DNA from: Kumtagia sp044326205
Lineage (GTDB): Bacteria; Pseudomonadota; Alphaproteobacteria; Rhizobiales; Rhizobiaceae
NCBI RefSeq assembly: GCF_044326205.1
Contig: NZ_JBIRCY010000013.1
Coordinates: forward strand, 1 to 64,000
DNA length: 64,000 bases
Direction of reading: 5' to 3'
In this document: in pieces, positions 31,895 to 41,832 of the stretch
Position numbering within the stretch: the first letter of the stretch is position 1
Layout: the number at the start of each line of letters is the position of its first letter
Position numbers and translations under genes: made by a program
Notes under the pieces: generated by a model
The model's database searches: none
What the model was told of the DNA's origin: nothing
Seen by the model: only the letters and a program-made list of their open reading frames with translations

Positions 31895-33799
31895 ATGAAT
31901 GGGACTGCCAAGAATTCGGGAAACGATCTTCTCAGGATCGAGAACCTGGGGATTTCGTTCGCCATTGTTGGCGGCCCCGTGCATGCCGTGCGCAACGCAA
32001 GTTTCCGCGTCCTGCCGGGCAAGGTGACGGCGCTGGTCGGCGAATCCGGCTCGGGCAAGTCGGTGATCAGCCAGGCAGTGATGGGCATCCTGCCGAACAC
32101 GGCGCGGGTGCGCGGCTCGATCCTGTTCAACGATCCCAAGACCGGCAAATCCACCGACATCCTGCAGCTCGAACGCGACGGAAAGGAAATCCGTGAGTTG
32201 CGCGGCAGCCGCATCGGCAAGATTTTTCAGGAGCCGATGACCTCGCTGTCGCCGCTCCACACGATCGGCAACCAGATCGACGAAACGCTCCACATCCATT
32301 CCGACCTTGACTCGGCCGAGATCAAGGAGCGCACCATAGAGATGCTGGGCCTTGTCGGTTTCCCGAACCCGGCCCGTGCCTACACCATGTATCCGTTCGA
32401 GCTTTCGGGCGGATTGCGGCAGCGCGCCATGATCGCCATGGCCCTGCTCTGCCGCCCTGCCCTGCTGATCGCCGACGAGCCGACGACCGCGCTGGACGTG
32501 ACGATCCAGGCGCAGATCCTGCACCTGCTGCGCGATCTGCAGGAACGCCTCGACATGGCGATGCTGCTGATCACCCACGACCTCGGCGTGGTTGCCAACG
32601 TCGCAGATGAAGTGGTGGTCATCTACCACGGCGAGATCATGGAAGCGGGCACGGTTCAGGACATCTTCCGCCGCCCGACCCACCCCTATCTCAAGGGGCT
32701 GATGGCGGCGGTGCCGCATTTCGACATGAAGCCCGGCGAACGGCTGAAGGCGCTGCGCGAGGTGCCGGTCAATGTCGAGAACCTGATCGGCGCCAAGAAG
32801 AAGCCTGCGCAGGAAGGCAAGCCGGAGGTCCTGCTGTCGGCGCGCGATCTCATCAAGTCCTACACGACCCGCAAGTCCGGCTGGTTCGGCAAGGGGGTCG
32901 AAAAACCCGTTCGCGCCGTCGATGGCGTAAGCTTCGACATCAAGCGCGGCGAATGCCTCGGCCTGGTCGGCGAGAGCGGCTGCGGCAAGACCACGGTCAG
33001 CAAGATCCTGATGCGGGCGGTCACGCCCGACTCCGGCTCGATCATGTTCAACAGCGCCGATGGCCCGCTCGACCTGCTCCAGGCCGAAGGCGAGGCGCTA
33101 CGCACCATGCGCACCAAGATCCAGATGGTGTTCCAGGATCCGGTCTCATCGCTGTCGCCGCGCATGACGGTGCAGAACATTTTGAGCGAGCCGCTGGAAA
33201 TCCACAATCGCGGCGACGCCGCATCCCGTTTGCAGAAGGTGACCGCGCTGCTGAAGGCGATCGGCCTCGACGAGAGGGCGCTCAACCGCTACCCGCATAG
33301 TTTCTCCGGCGGTCAGCGGCAGCGCATCGGCATCGCCCGTGCGTTGGCGCTGGGACCGGAGCTGCTGATTTGCGACGAGCCCGTCTCGGCGCTCGACGTT
33401 TCGGTGCAGGCGCAGATCCTCAACCTGTTGAAGGATCTGCAGAAGGAACTCGGACTCACCTACCTGTTCATCTCGCACAACCTCGCGGTGGTCGACTACA
33501 TGGCCGACCGTATAGCCGTGATGTGCGCCGGCCGCATCGTCGAACTGGCGCCTTGCGAAGAGTTGATGGAGAATCCGATCCATCCCTACACCCGATCGCT
33601 GTTGGCGGCGGTGCCGTTTCCGGACCTCGACCGCCCGCTGGATTTCGAGACGCTGCATATCGCTGGCGCCACCGACCAGACCGCGTGGGGGCCACAGTTC
33701 CGATACGATGGGGGCGAGGGCGCGCTTTCGCCGACCGATCTCGGCGGCGGACATTTCGTGCTGGCGCGCGGCTCGGTCGATGCGAGGGAGCTCGTGTGA
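31895..33799 (+). CDS. Peptide-type ABC transporter, fused double ATPase (DppD-DppF-like)
   Basis: About 634 residues with two complete oligopeptide-type ATPases. Domain 1 has Walker A GESGSGKSV, signature LSGGLRQRAMIA and Walker B LLIADEPTTALD. Domain 2 has GESGCGKTT, FSGGQRQRIGIA and LLICDEPVSALD. Each is followed by the oligopeptide-family tail that packs near HPYLKGLMAAVP and HPYTRSLLAAVP. The start is unsettled. ATG 31895 begins close to the domain, but GTG 31865 has the better ribosome site (AGGGG 5 nt before). The stop overlaps the next ATG (TGATG at 33797-33801), so it is translationally coupled to the binding protein. Confidence 0.93.
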   Translation: MNGTAKNSGNDLLRIENLGISFAIVGGPVHAVRNASFRVLPGKVTALVGESGSGKSVISQAVMGILPNTARVRGSILFNDPKTGKSTDILQLERDGKEIRELRGSRIGKIFQEPMTSLSPLHTIGNQIDETLHIHSDLDSAEIKERTIEMLGLVGFPNPARAYTMYPFELSGGLRQRAMIAMALLCRPALLIADEPTTALDVTIQAQILHLLRDLQERLDMAMLLITHDLGVVANVADEVVVIYHGEIMEAGTVQDIFRRPTHPYLKGLMAAVPHFDMKPGERLKALREVPVNVENLIGAKKKPAQEGKPEVLLSARDLIKSYTTRKSGWFGKGVEKPVRAVDGVSFDIKRGECLGLVGESGCGKTTVSKILMRAVTPDSGSIMFNSADGPLDLLQAEGEALRTMRTKIQMVFQDPVSSLSPRMTVQNILSEPLEIHNRGDAASRLQKVTALLKAIGLDERALNRYPHSFSGGQRQRIGIARALALGPELLICDEPVSALDVSVQAQILNLLKDLQKELGLTYLFISHNLAVVDYMADRIAVMCAGRIVELAPCEELMENPIHPYTRSLLAAVPFPDLDRPLDFETLHIAGATDQTAWGPQFRYDGGEGALSPTDLGGGHFVLARGSVDARELV

Positions 33800-35697
33800 T
33801 GCTGACACGCCGTACCGCCCTTGGGCTTTTCGCCACGGCACTCGTGCCTGGTACGCTACGCGCCGCCGGCATCGAGCCGGAAGCGTTGAAAGAACCGGTC
33901 GACGCCGGCACTCTGCCGAAGCTGGCCGACCGGCTGCCAAAGACGCCGCGCGTCATCAATGTCGTCGCGCTTGGTGGTCTGCCGGGACGCCATGGCGGCA
34001 CGATCCGTACCATCATCAGCGGTCAACGCGACATCCGCCTGATGACGATCTACGGCTACACACGAATGATCGGTTACAATCTCAAGCTGGAGTTCGAGGC
34101 CGACATCCTCGAAAGCTACGAGATAACCGAAGAGCGCATCTTCACCTTCAAGCTGCGCGACGGCCACAAATGGTCGGACGGCACGCCGCTGTCGACGGAA
34201 GATTTCCGCTATTGCTGGGAAGACGTCATCAACAACGAAGACCTGACGCCGGGCGGCGTGCCGATCGCCATGCGCGTCGACGGCAAGGGGCCAACATTCG
34301 AGATCGTCGACCCCTTGACCATCCGCTATTCATGGAACGCACCTAATCCGGATTTCCTTCCGAACCTGGCGGCGCCGCAACCGCTCACCTTGGCACTCCC
34401 GGCCCACTATCTCAAGCAGTTCCACAAGAAATACCAGACCGAGGATGCGCTCAAGGATCTGATGAAGAAGAACAAGGCCAAGAAGTGGAGCGGCCTGCAC
34501 ATCAAGATGTCGCGTACCTACAGGCCGGAAAATCCGGAACTGCCGATGCTCGACCCATGGGTCAACACGACCCAGCCGCCTGCGGAGCAGTTCGTGTTCG
34601 AGCGCAATCCCTACTACCATCGCGTCGACGAGAACGGCCAGCAGCTTCCCTATATCGACAAGTTCGTCCTGAACATCAGCTCGTCGGCGATCGTGCCGGC
34701 CAAAACCGGCGCGGGCGAAAGCGACCTGCAGGCGACCGGCATCGACTTCGCCGACTACACATTCCTCAAGGACGCCGAGAGCCGCTACCCGGTCAAGGTC
34801 ACCCTCTGGAAGAAGATCCAGGGTTCGCGTTTCGCGATCCTGCCGAACCTCAACTACGGAGACGAGGTGTGGCGCAAGATCCTGCGCGACGTTCGCTTCC
34901 GCAGGGCGCTGTCGGTAGCAATCAACCGGTATGAAATCAACATGGCCTGCTTTTTCGGGTTGGCCAAGGAGAGCTCAGATACGCTGCTTCCGGTAAGCGC
35001 CCTCTATAGGCCTGAATTTGCCCAGGCCTGGGCAGGCTTCGACCCGGACAAGGCGAACGCCTTGCTCGACGAGATGGGACTTGACCAGCGCGACGACGAC
35101 GGAATCCGCATCCTGCCAGACGGTCGTTCGGCACAGCTTATCGTCGAGACGGCCGGCGAAAGCACGCTGGAGACCGACGTGCTCGAACTCATCACCGACC
35201 ATTGGCTGAAGATCGGGCTTGCGGTGTTCATCCGCACCTCGCAGCGCGACATCTTCAGGAGTCGTGCGCTTGCTGGCCAGATCATGCTTTCGCTGTGGTC
35301 TGGCATAGACAATGGGGTGGCAACGGCCGACATGAGTCCCGACCAGTTGGCGCCAACAGCGGAAGACGAACTGCAATGGCCGCTTTGGGGCGTCTACTAC
35401 GTGACCGGCGGCGAGCAGGGCACGGCTCCAGATATGCCGGAGGCCGCGGAACTTGTGCGGCTGCTCGGACAATGGAGAGCCTCCAGCACCACGAACGAGC
35501 GCGCGGCCATCTGGGATCAGATGCTGAAGATATACACTGACAATCTGTTTTCGATCGGCACGGTCAATCAGACGCTGCAGCCAATTCTGCGATCCGCCAG
35601 ATTGCACAATTTGCCCGATGACGGCCTCTACGGCTTCGACCCGACCTCTTACCTCGGCATCTACAAGCCTGATACTTTTTGGCTCGAGGAAGCCTGA
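33799..35697 (+). CDS. Peptide-type ABC transporter substrate-binding protein
   Basis: 632 residues, exported. The N-terminus MLTRRTALGLFATALVPGTLRAAG has paired arginines and could use Tat. The body is a large SBP_bac_5 (DppA/OppA-like) protein: TFKLRDGHKWSDGTPLSTEDFRYCWEDVI in the first lobe, then FERNPYYHRVDENGQQLPYIDK and LRDVRFRRALSVAINRYEIN. The long first lobe and the YRPENPELPMLDPW segment suit the large-ligand branch. It delivers oligopeptides or similar molecules to the two permeases that follow. Which ligand is not readable. Confidence 0.9.
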   Translation: MLTRRTALGLFATALVPGTLRAAGIEPEALKEPVDAGTLPKLADRLPKTPRVINVVALGGLPGRHGGTIRTIISGQRDIRLMTIYGYTRMIGYNLKLEFEADILESYEITEERIFTFKLRDGHKWSDGTPLSTEDFRYCWEDVINNEDLTPGGVPIAMRVDGKGPTFEIVDPLTIRYSWNAPNPDFLPNLAAPQPLTLALPAHYLKQFHKKYQTEDALKDLMKKNKAKKWSGLHIKMSRTYRPENPELPMLDPWVNTTQPPAEQFVFERNPYYHRVDENGQQLPYIDKFVLNISSSAIVPAKTGAGESDLQATGIDFADYTFLKDAESRYPVKVTLWKKIQGSRFAILPNLNYGDEVWRKILRDVRFRRALSVAINRYEINMACFFGLAKESSDTLLPVSALYRPEFAQAWAGFDPDKANALLDEMGLDQRDDDGIRILPDGRSAQLIVETAGESTLETDVLELITDHWLKIGLAVFIRTSQRDIFRSRALAGQIMLSLWSGIDNGVATADMSPDQLAPTAEDELQWPLWGVYYVTGGEQGTAPDMPEAAELVRLLGQWRASSTTNERAAIWDQMLKIYTDNLFSIGTVNQTLQPILRSARLHNLPDDGLYGFDPTSYLGIYKPDTFWLEEA

Positions 35698-35699
35698 TC

Positions 35700-36698
35700 G
35701 TGCTGAGATACATTTTCTGGCGCATCGCCATCATGATCCCGACACTGCTGATCATTTCAGCGCTGGTGTTCACCATCATCGAACTGCCGCCAGGCGATTA
35801 TTTCGAGAGTTACGCCGCCGAACTGCGCGCGCAGGGCGAAGGCGTCGACATGGACAAGCTGAACGCGCTGCGCGCCGAATACGGCTTCGACCAGCCGCCT
35901 ATCCTCCGTTACTTCTATTGGGTAGGCGGCATGCTGACCGGTGATTTCGGCTATTCGTTCGAATACGAGCTGCCGGTTTCGGACGTGGTCGGCGAACGGC
36001 TGTGGCTGACCGTACTGGTCTCCTTCACCACCATCATCTTCACCTGGCTGATCGCCTTCCCGATCGGCATGTACTCCGCGACCCACCAATATAGCTGGGG
36101 CGACTACGGGCTGACCTTCCTCGGGCTGCTCGGCATCGCCATACCGAACTTCATGCTGGCGCTCATCCTGATGTATTTCGCCAACATCTGGTTCGGCACC
36201 TCGATCGGCCATCTGATGGACCAGCAATATCTCGGCCAGCCGATGAGTTGGGCGAAGGCCAAGTCGATCCTCGAACATCTGTGGATCCCGGTGATCATCG
36301 TGGGCACAGCAGGCACAGCAGGCATGATCCGGCGGCTGCGCGCCAACCTGCTCGACGAGCTCCAGAAGCAATACGTCATGACGGCGCGCGCCAAGGGCCT
36401 GCATCCGTTCAAGACGCTGATCAAATATCCGCTGCGCATGTCGCTGAACTTCTTCATCTCCGACATTGGTTCCATTCTGCCGGCCATCATCTCGGGTGCC
36501 GAAATCACGGCGATCGTGCTCTCGCTGGAGACCACGGGCCCGATGCTGATCAAGGCATTGCAAAGCCAGGACATGTACCTTGCAGGCTCCTTCCTGATGT
36601 TCCTCGCCTTCCTCACGGTGATCGGCGTGCTCATCTCCGATCTCGCGCTCGCGCTGCTCGACCCGCGTATCAGGCTGCAGGGCGGGAGCACGAAATGA
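35700..36698 (+). CDS. Peptide-type ABC transporter permease, DppB-like
   Basis: 332 residues with about six membrane helices, starting LRYIFWRIAIMIPTLLIIS as DppB/OppB proteins do. GLLGIAIPNFMLALILMYF and the coupling loop RANLLDELQKQYVMTARAKGLHPFKTLIKYPLR (read in parts) contain the EAA-type motif. GTG 35700 is chosen because GAGGAA lies about 8 nt before it and it starts 2 bp after the binding-protein stop. A TTG at 35679 is in the same frame but overlaps that gene. Confidence 0.92.
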   Translation: MLRYIFWRIAIMIPTLLIISALVFTIIELPPGDYFESYAAELRAQGEGVDMDKLNALRAEYGFDQPPILRYFYWVGGMLTGDFGYSFEYELPVSDVVGERLWLTVLVSFTTIIFTWLIAFPIGMYSATHQYSWGDYGLTFLGLLGIAIPNFMLALILMYFANIWFGTSIGHLMDQQYLGQPMSWAKAKSILEHLWIPVIIVGTAGTAGMIRRLRANLLDELQKQYVMTARAKGLHPFKTLIKYPLRMSLNFFISDIGSILPAIISGAEITAIVLSLETTGPMLIKALQSQDMYLAGSFLMFLAFLTVIGVLISDLALALLDPRIRLQGGSTK

Positions 36699-37873
36699 CC
36701 ACAACTTCATTGCCGGCGCCGGGCGCGCCTCTCGAGCATTTCGTTTCCACCGCGCCCTTCGACCCCTTCTCGGTCGAGGCGATGACGGAGGAACAGACCA
36801 AGGTCTATCAAGCCTCGCAGCTCCGGCTGATGTGGTGGAAGTTCAAGCGCCACAGGCTGGCGCTGTGGTCGGCGATCTTCCTCGCCGCCCTGTATTTCAT
36901 GATCCTCATCTGCGAGTTTGTGGCGCCCTACAATCTGCACACCCGCAATGTCGACTTCATCTATGCACCGCCACAGCGCGTGCGCCTGTTCCATGAGGGA
37001 AGCTTCGTCGGGCCTTTCGTCTACGGACGCACGATGACGCTCGACATGGACACGCTGAAGCGCAACTACGCCGACAATCCCGCCGACGTACAGAAGCTGC
37101 GCTTCTTCTGCTCGGGCGATCCCTACAAGTTCTGGGGCGTCATTCCGGGCAGCTTCCATTTTGTCTGCCCGGCCGAAGGCGGACAATTCTTCGCGCTCGG
37201 CACCGACCGGCTGGGCCGAGACGTGCTCTCGCGTATCATCTATGGTGCGCGCATTTCGCTAACCATCGGCCTTCTGGGCGTCGCTTTCTCTTTCATGCTG
37301 GGCATCGTCATCGGAGGGCTCGCGGGCTATCACGGCGGCATCTTCGACTTGATCGTCCAGCGCATCATCGAGGTGCTGCAATCGCTGCCGAGCATCCCGC
37401 TGTGGATGGCGTTGGCGGCGATCATGCCGGTGACATGGAGTCCGATCGTCATCTATTTCGGCATCACGCTGATCCTCGGCCTGATCGACTGGACAGGACT
37501 GGCGCGCGCCGTACGCTCGAAACTCCTGTCGCTGCGTGAGGAAGACTATGTGCTTGCTGCGCAATTGATGGGAGCAAAACCCAGCCGCATCATTGGCCGG
37601 CATCTCGTACCCGGCTTCATGTCGCATCTGATCGCCTCGGCGACCATCGCCATTCCCGGCATGATCCTGGGCGAGACGGCCCTGTCCTTCCTGGGCCTGG
37701 GCCTAAGGCCACCGATCACCAGCTGGGGCATCCTGCTCACCGAGGCGCGCAGCGTCAGTGTCATCGCCTTCTATCCGTGGCTGCTGTTCCCGATGATCCC
37801 GGTGATCCTGGTCATCCTCGCCTTCAACTTCATGGGCGACGGACTGCGCGACGCGGCAGACCCGTATCGGTAG
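36695..37873 (+). CDS. Peptide-type ABC transporter permease, DppC-like, with long first periplasmic loop
   Basis: 392 residues with about six membrane helices. The EAA loop is REEDYVLAAQLMGAKPSRIIGRHLVPG, and ALGTDRLGRDVLSRIIYGARISL is the DppC/YejE-type segment before the core domain. Between helix 1 and this segment lies a loop of about 110 residues with two cysteines (FFCSGD and FVCPAEGG), longer than in E. coli DppC. It may dock the large binding protein. ATG overlaps the previous stop (ATGA at 36695). Last gene of the transporter operon, convergent with tagH. Confidence 0.92.
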   Translation: MTTTSLPAPGAPLEHFVSTAPFDPFSVEAMTEEQTKVYQASQLRLMWWKFKRHRLALWSAIFLAALYFMILICEFVAPYNLHTRNVDFIYAPPQRVRLFHEGSFVGPFVYGRTMTLDMDTLKRNYADNPADVQKLRFFCSGDPYKFWGVIPGSFHFVCPAEGGQFFALGTDRLGRDVLSRIIYGARISLTIGLLGVAFSFMLGIVIGGLAGYHGGIFDLIVQRIIEVLQSLPSIPLWMALAAIMPVTWSPIVIYFGITLILGLIDWTGLARAVRSKLLSLREEDYVLAAQLMGAKPSRIIGRHLVPGFMSHLIASATIAIPGMILGETALSFLGLGLRPPITSWGILLTEARSVSVIAFYPWLLFPMIPVILVILAFNFMGDGLRDAADPYR

Positions 37874-37914
37874 GCATCGCAGGGCAGCGACCTTCGCCGC
37901 CGACACAACCGAGG

Positions 37915-39333
37915 TCAGCCTTTCTTGCTGGCCTCGTCATAGGCCTCGGCGAAATACGCCAGGAACACGTCCAGCATGCCGTTCTCATGCGGGCCGGTCT
38001 TCTGCTCCCACCGCTCCTCGAACAGATCCCACGACCGGCTCTTCTTCGAAGAGAAGGCGGAACTCCCGACCTTTGCTGAAATCGCCTCTGGGGAAATATC
38101 GTCGAGCAGCCGCGACAGCGCCTTCTGCATGGCGGAATAGGTCGCGAGTTCGTGCTTCTTCAAGTCCGCGAAGCCGGCGTCGAGGCTGGCCTTGGCGCCG
38201 AGGAACCCCGGACGCCGGCGCGTGAACATGACGTCGATGATCTCCGGCGCGCTCGGGATGAATTTCAGCGGATTGTTGTCGGTGGCGCCGATCATGGTGC
38301 GGCTGGCGCTCTTGGTCATCGCCTTGGCGGCGGCGCGGGCGCGCAGCAATTGCGCCAGATGCTCGACCGCCACCCGCAGGAACTCGCCGACCTCGTAGCC
38401 GACCTCGCCCGGATCGCGCGTGGCGAAGGTTTCGGGCGCGACCCCCGCCCCCGCCGCCAGGCCCTGCAGAAACCGGGCAAGCGCCTGCTGGTCGCCGGTA
38501 GGTGCGGCGACGCGTGGCGGGAAAGGCTGGACGGCGAATGGCGTCGCCGGACTGACCGCAGCGGCCGGATTGACGGCGGGGGCCGGTGGACCGGAGGCAA
38601 AGGATTCGCCGGCGACCGGCACGGGCCTAGCACGCGGCGCCGACACATCGGCCGGCGGCGGAAAGGCTGGCGGCACATGGACGGGCGCCGGACCCGGCGC
38701 CGGCTGCGGCGGCCCGGCCCCGAAAGGCGATTGCGGATAAGCAGGAACAGGCGGCGCGCCGGGCGCCGCGAACGGATTGCCGCCGCGTGGCGACGGCTCC
38801 GGCGTCCTCGGTGGCACCATATCCGGGAACTCGAGGAACTGGTTGGAAAAATCCGCGGCGCGCCTGCGGCCCGGCGGCTCGGGCGTCAGCTCACGCCGGT
38901 CGATGGGCGGCTGTGCCGGCTCGCCTGTCCCCCAGATATCGTCCGAAGGCGTGGAGAACGCGCGTTGCGACGGATCGTCGGACGCGTCCTGTTCCGGCGC
39001 GAAGGAGGAACCGCCGGCATCCTCGAGCTCAACACTGACAATATAGTTGCCGATCGTCAGCCGGTCGCCGGTTTGCAGCCTGTACGGGCTCTTCATCCGC
39101 GCCGTCGAGCCGTTGAGGAACGTGCCGTTGCGCGACACGTCGTAGAGCCAGTAGCCGCCTTTCTCGAACCGCACCTCGCAATGCAGGCCGGAAATGTAGC
39201 GGCTGGGGTCCGGCAGCGTCCAGTCGAGATGCTGCTGGCGGCCGATCTCAAAACCGCGATTGCGCGCCTGGTACCGGATCGGGCCGCCATCGGGCAGGGA
39301 ATCGACACTGTCGATCGTAAGCGTAATCGTCAT
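37915..39333 (-). CDS. tagH: T6SS-associated FHA domain protein TagH
   Basis: 472 residues. An N-terminal forkhead-associated domain has the usual phosphothreonine-binding residues: IGRQQH, ISGLHCEVRF and DVSRNGTFLNG (about 28-75). A long Pro/Ala-rich linker (about 150-285) follows, then the C-terminal TagH domain (about 290-472) with FLRVAVEHLAQLLRARAAAK, NPLKFIPSAPEIIDVMF and ISAKVGSSAFSSKKSRSWDLFEERW. In T6SS this class reads threonine phosphorylation by a PpkA-type kinase and promotes assembly. A receptor Ser/Thr kinase lies at the right end of this window. Same strand as vgrG. Confidence 0.92.
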   Translation of the reverse strand: MTITLTIDSVDSLPDGGPIRYQARNRGFEIGRQQHLDWTLPDPSRYISGLHCEVRFEKGGYWLYDVSRNGTFLNGSTARMKSPYRLQTGDRLTIGNYIVSVELEDAGGSSFAPEQDASDDPSQRAFSTPSDDIWGTGEPAQPPIDRRELTPEPPGRRRAADFSNQFLEFPDMVPPRTPEPSPRGGNPFAAPGAPPVPAYPQSPFGAGPPQPAPGPAPVHVPPAFPPPADVSAPRARPVPVAGESFASGPPAPAVNPAAAVSPATPFAVQPFPPRVAAPTGDQQALARFLQGLAAGAGVAPETFATRDPGEVGYEVGEFLRVAVEHLAQLLRARAAAKAMTKSASRTMIGATDNNPLKFIPSAPEIIDVMFTRRRPGFLGAKASLDAGFADLKKHELATYSAMQKALSRLLDDISPEAISAKVGSSAFSSKKSRSWDLFEERWEQKTGPHENGMLDVFLAYFAEAYDEASKKG

Positions 39334-39467
39334 CAGACCGCAGCAAATGCCTCAATTCCGCGCCATGCGCAACGCGGCAGAGACTATCGGCCAACCCAAC
39401 CGCTGCGCAATGAAATAGCTTGCACCCGAAACGGCGGCAATGGCGCGGCCCCGAAGAGCAGCCGCAC

Positions 39468-40016
39468 TCAATTTTCCGTCATCTGGATGCCCATCGACAC
39501 GCACGCCTCCAGCACCACCGCGCGCTGCTTCAGCGGTACGCGGGCAATCGCGCTCAGAATCGCAGCGTTGACGGCGCGCGCCGTCAGGAACGGCGGCGGC
39601 ACGACGGGCGCCATGCCCGACGGCGCCATCGATCCGCCGCTCCAGCCGGCGGCCAGCGCGATCCAGGCACCCGGCGTCTTCACCGGAGCGGCCATTCCCG
39701 CGTCAAGTGCTGCGTAACGGCGGTCCTCCTCGGGCTCACGCACCCAGTCCTCCGCTGCGGCGAGCAGGTCCGGGTCCTGGCTGGTCAAGCCTTCCGGCAG
39801 GTTCTTCAGGCATTGGTGGCCCCACCAGACGGCGACCCGCCTCGGCAGCAGATAGGCGCAGAAGGTGACTGCGTCCTCCGGCGTCGGGCTGGTGACCAGG
39901 TCGCGCAGATATTCGATGGACGGGCGCTCGGTCGGGGTGGCCGCCATATCCTCGGCCACGGTTGGAAACGTCTCGAAAAGTTCTCGAGCGGTGTTGAAGC
40001 GGAGGCGGCTGCTCAT
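39468..40016 (-). CDS. Conserved T6SS-linked protein of unknown function (DUF6931-like)
   Basis: 182 residues, soluble, no signal. The N-terminal half has ATPTERPSIEYLRDLVTSPTPEDAVTFCAYLLPRRVAVWWGHQCL, and the middle has AAAEDWVREPEEDRRYAALDAGM. The C-terminus is a Gly/Pro/Met-rich loop followed by AVNAAILSAIARVPLKQRAVVLEACVSMG. The pattern matches a small family found next to vgrG in imp-type T6SS loci, probably DUF6931. The family name is from memory. It starts 16 bp after the vgrG stop, so it could be an adaptor or accessory protein loaded with VgrG. Confidence 0.68.
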   Translation of the reverse strand: MSSRLRFNTARELFETFPTVAEDMAATPTERPSIEYLRDLVTSPTPEDAVTFCAYLLPRRVAVWWGHQCLKNLPEGLTSQDPDLLAAAEDWVREPEEDRRYAALDAGMAAPVKTPGAWIALAAGWSGGSMAPSGMAPVVPPPFLTARAVNAAILSAIARVPLKQRAVVLEACVSMGIQMTEN

Positions 40017-40032
40017 CTATCCGGACCTTCGC

Positions 40033-41832
40033 TCAGTTGATCTTCACGATGGTGCCGTTGATGATCATTGTCGCACCGGCCTCGTGCTGCGACAACAGTT
40101 TCGAATTCGACTTGAACTGCAGGCTGGTCGTGATTTCGACGTTGGGCGATTCGATCTTGATGGACATCGGATCCATCGTGATGACGCTCTTGCCGCAGGT
40201 GATGGTGATCTTGGTCTTGGCCGTTATCTTCAGCTCGTTGCCGACATCCAGGGTGTCGTCGTTCTTGATCGTAGTCTCGCGATCGTTCTTGACCAGCCGT
40301 TTCTCGTCGTTCTCGATCGTCGAATCGAGATCCTTCTGGCCATGGAAGGTGACGAGTTCCGATCCCGCGGAATCGTCCATGACAAATTCGTTGTAGCCGC
40401 CACCCCCCGTGGTCGAATTTGTCTTCCAGCCGGAAATGTTCTTTTTGCCGGGCAGCTCGTAGGGCGGCATATTGTCGGCATTGTACACGCTGCCGACGAC
40501 GATCGGCTGGTCGGGATCGCCTTCGAGGAACTCGACCAGCACCTCGTGCCCGACCCGCGGCGTGAAGATCGCGCCGAAATTCTGGCCGGCGAAGACCTGG
40601 GCGACGCGGACGCGCCGCGACTCATCGGATTTGCGGTCCCAATGGAAGCGCACGAGGATACGGCCGTATTTGTCGCAGTCGATCTCACCGTCTCCGACCA
40701 CTTTCGCCGTCTGCGGCCCGCGGATGAAAGGTTTCGCGGTCACCGCCGCCGGGGCGAAGGGCTGGTCGGAGCGCATGAACTCGTAGACGCCCTTGTAGGG
40801 TTCGCCGCTTCCCGTACCGGAGCGATAGCTCTCGCCTGTAAAGCTGTGAGAGGCCTGCAGCACGAGATATTGTTCGTTCTGGGCGCCGTCGGGATGCTCG
40901 ACGAGGTTGACCAGCGCGCCGGGATAGAGGCTGGCGCAATCGCCCTCGGCGTGGAAATGGCTGTCCTCGGCGCGGTTGCGGTCGAGTTGCACCTGGGCGT
41001 AGTCGTTACCGTCCGACTGCTCCACGTAACGGCCGGGATAGACGTAGCTTTCGAGCGTGCCGTGCTCGTATTTCGCGTCGCCGGTCTTTTCCGCCTTCAT
41101 ATTGGCCGACGGCTTCTTGAAGTCGTAATCGTTGAGCGCCACCTTGCCGGTCGTGAACTTGCGCTCGGGACGCCACAGCGCGATGTGCTCGGTGTTGCGG
41201 CGGTGCTGCGCGTCGACGGCGATGAAGGGGCGGGACCCCCGCGGGACAGGAAGGTAGGCCGAACTTCCGTCGCCCATAACCAGCTTGTGGGCGCCGTTGG
41301 TGTGCCTGAAATGATAGCTGATGCCGTGCTCCTCCATGAGCCGGCAGACGAAGTCCATGTCGCTCTCGCGATATTGCGCGCAGTATTCCAGCGTCGGATA
41401 GCCACGCGACAAAGAGGGTTGGAAATCAGCGAGGCCGCCATGCTCGCCGAACACCTGCTCGATAATCTGCGGCGCCGTCTTGTCGTGGAAGATCAGCGAG
41501 TTGACGCGCTTGGACAGCATCCATAGCCACGGTCGCAGGATCAGTTCGTAGATGTTTCCCTCGACACGCGTCTCCAGCCAGCGCGCCTCGGCCAGCATGC
41601 CGTCGAAGATCCGCTTGTCGTCGTCGACCGTCGTCAGTGTCAGCGTGCAATGCTTGCCGATCGCGTCGTCGAAGCTGAGGAGGTTCTCTTCCTTGTTGAC
41701 GGCCTCGATGCGGTATTCGAACAGTTGGCTAAGGCCCTCCTTGCCCTCGAAGGAAATCAGCGCCAGGCGGTCTCCACCAAGCGGGGTTTCAAGTTGTCCT
41801 TTCCGCTTGTCTTGTGTGTAGGAACTGGCCAT
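40033..41832 (-). CDS. vgrG: Type VI secretion tip protein VgrG
   Basis: 599 residues. The gp27-like base covers about 1-380 and has CAQYRESDMDFVCRLMEEHGISYHF, the strong VgrG signature. The gp5-like OB domain has GEIDCDKYGRILVRFHWDRKSDESRRVRV and GHEVLVEFLEGDPDQPIVVGSVYN. A beta-helix needle then carries repeated ND/KND elements and ends at GTIVKIN. There is no extra effector domain at the C-terminus, so it is a structural tip that must carry separate cargo. ATG 41832 has AAGGAG 12 nt upstream. A longer frame to 41925 is not used. It is divergent from the ompA-tss operon. Confidence 0.96.
   Translation of the reverse strand: MASSYTQDKRKGQLETPLGGDRLALISFEGKEGLSQLFEYRIEAVNKEENLLSFDDAIGKHCTLTLTTVDDDKRIFDGMLAEARWLETRVEGNIYELILRPWLWMLSKRVNSLIFHDKTAPQIIEQVFGEHGGLADFQPSLSRGYPTLEYCAQYRESDMDFVCRLMEEHGISYHFRHTNGAHKLVMGDGSSAYLPVPRGSRPFIAVDAQHRRNTEHIALWRPERKFTTGKVALNDYDFKKPSANMKAEKTGDAKYEHGTLESYVYPGRYVEQSDGNDYAQVQLDRNRAEDSHFHAEGDCASLYPGALVNLVEHPDGAQNEQYLVLQASHSFTGESYRSGTGSGEPYKGVYEFMRSDQPFAPAAVTAKPFIRGPQTAKVVGDGEIDCDKYGRILVRFHWDRKSDESRRVRVAQVFAGQNFGAIFTPRVGHEVLVEFLEGDPDQPIVVGSVYNADNMPPYELPGKKNISGWKTNSTTGGGGYNEFVMDDSAGSELVTFHGQKDLDSTIENDEKRLVKNDRETTIKNDDTLDVGNELKITAKTKITITCGKSVITMDPMSIKIESPNVEITTSLQFKSNSKLLSQHEAGATMIINGTIVKIN

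Noticed and set aside
40033..41832. Evolved VgrG carrying a toxic C-terminal domain
   Set aside because: The protein ends with the beta-helix needle (GTIVKIN) and has no extra domain.
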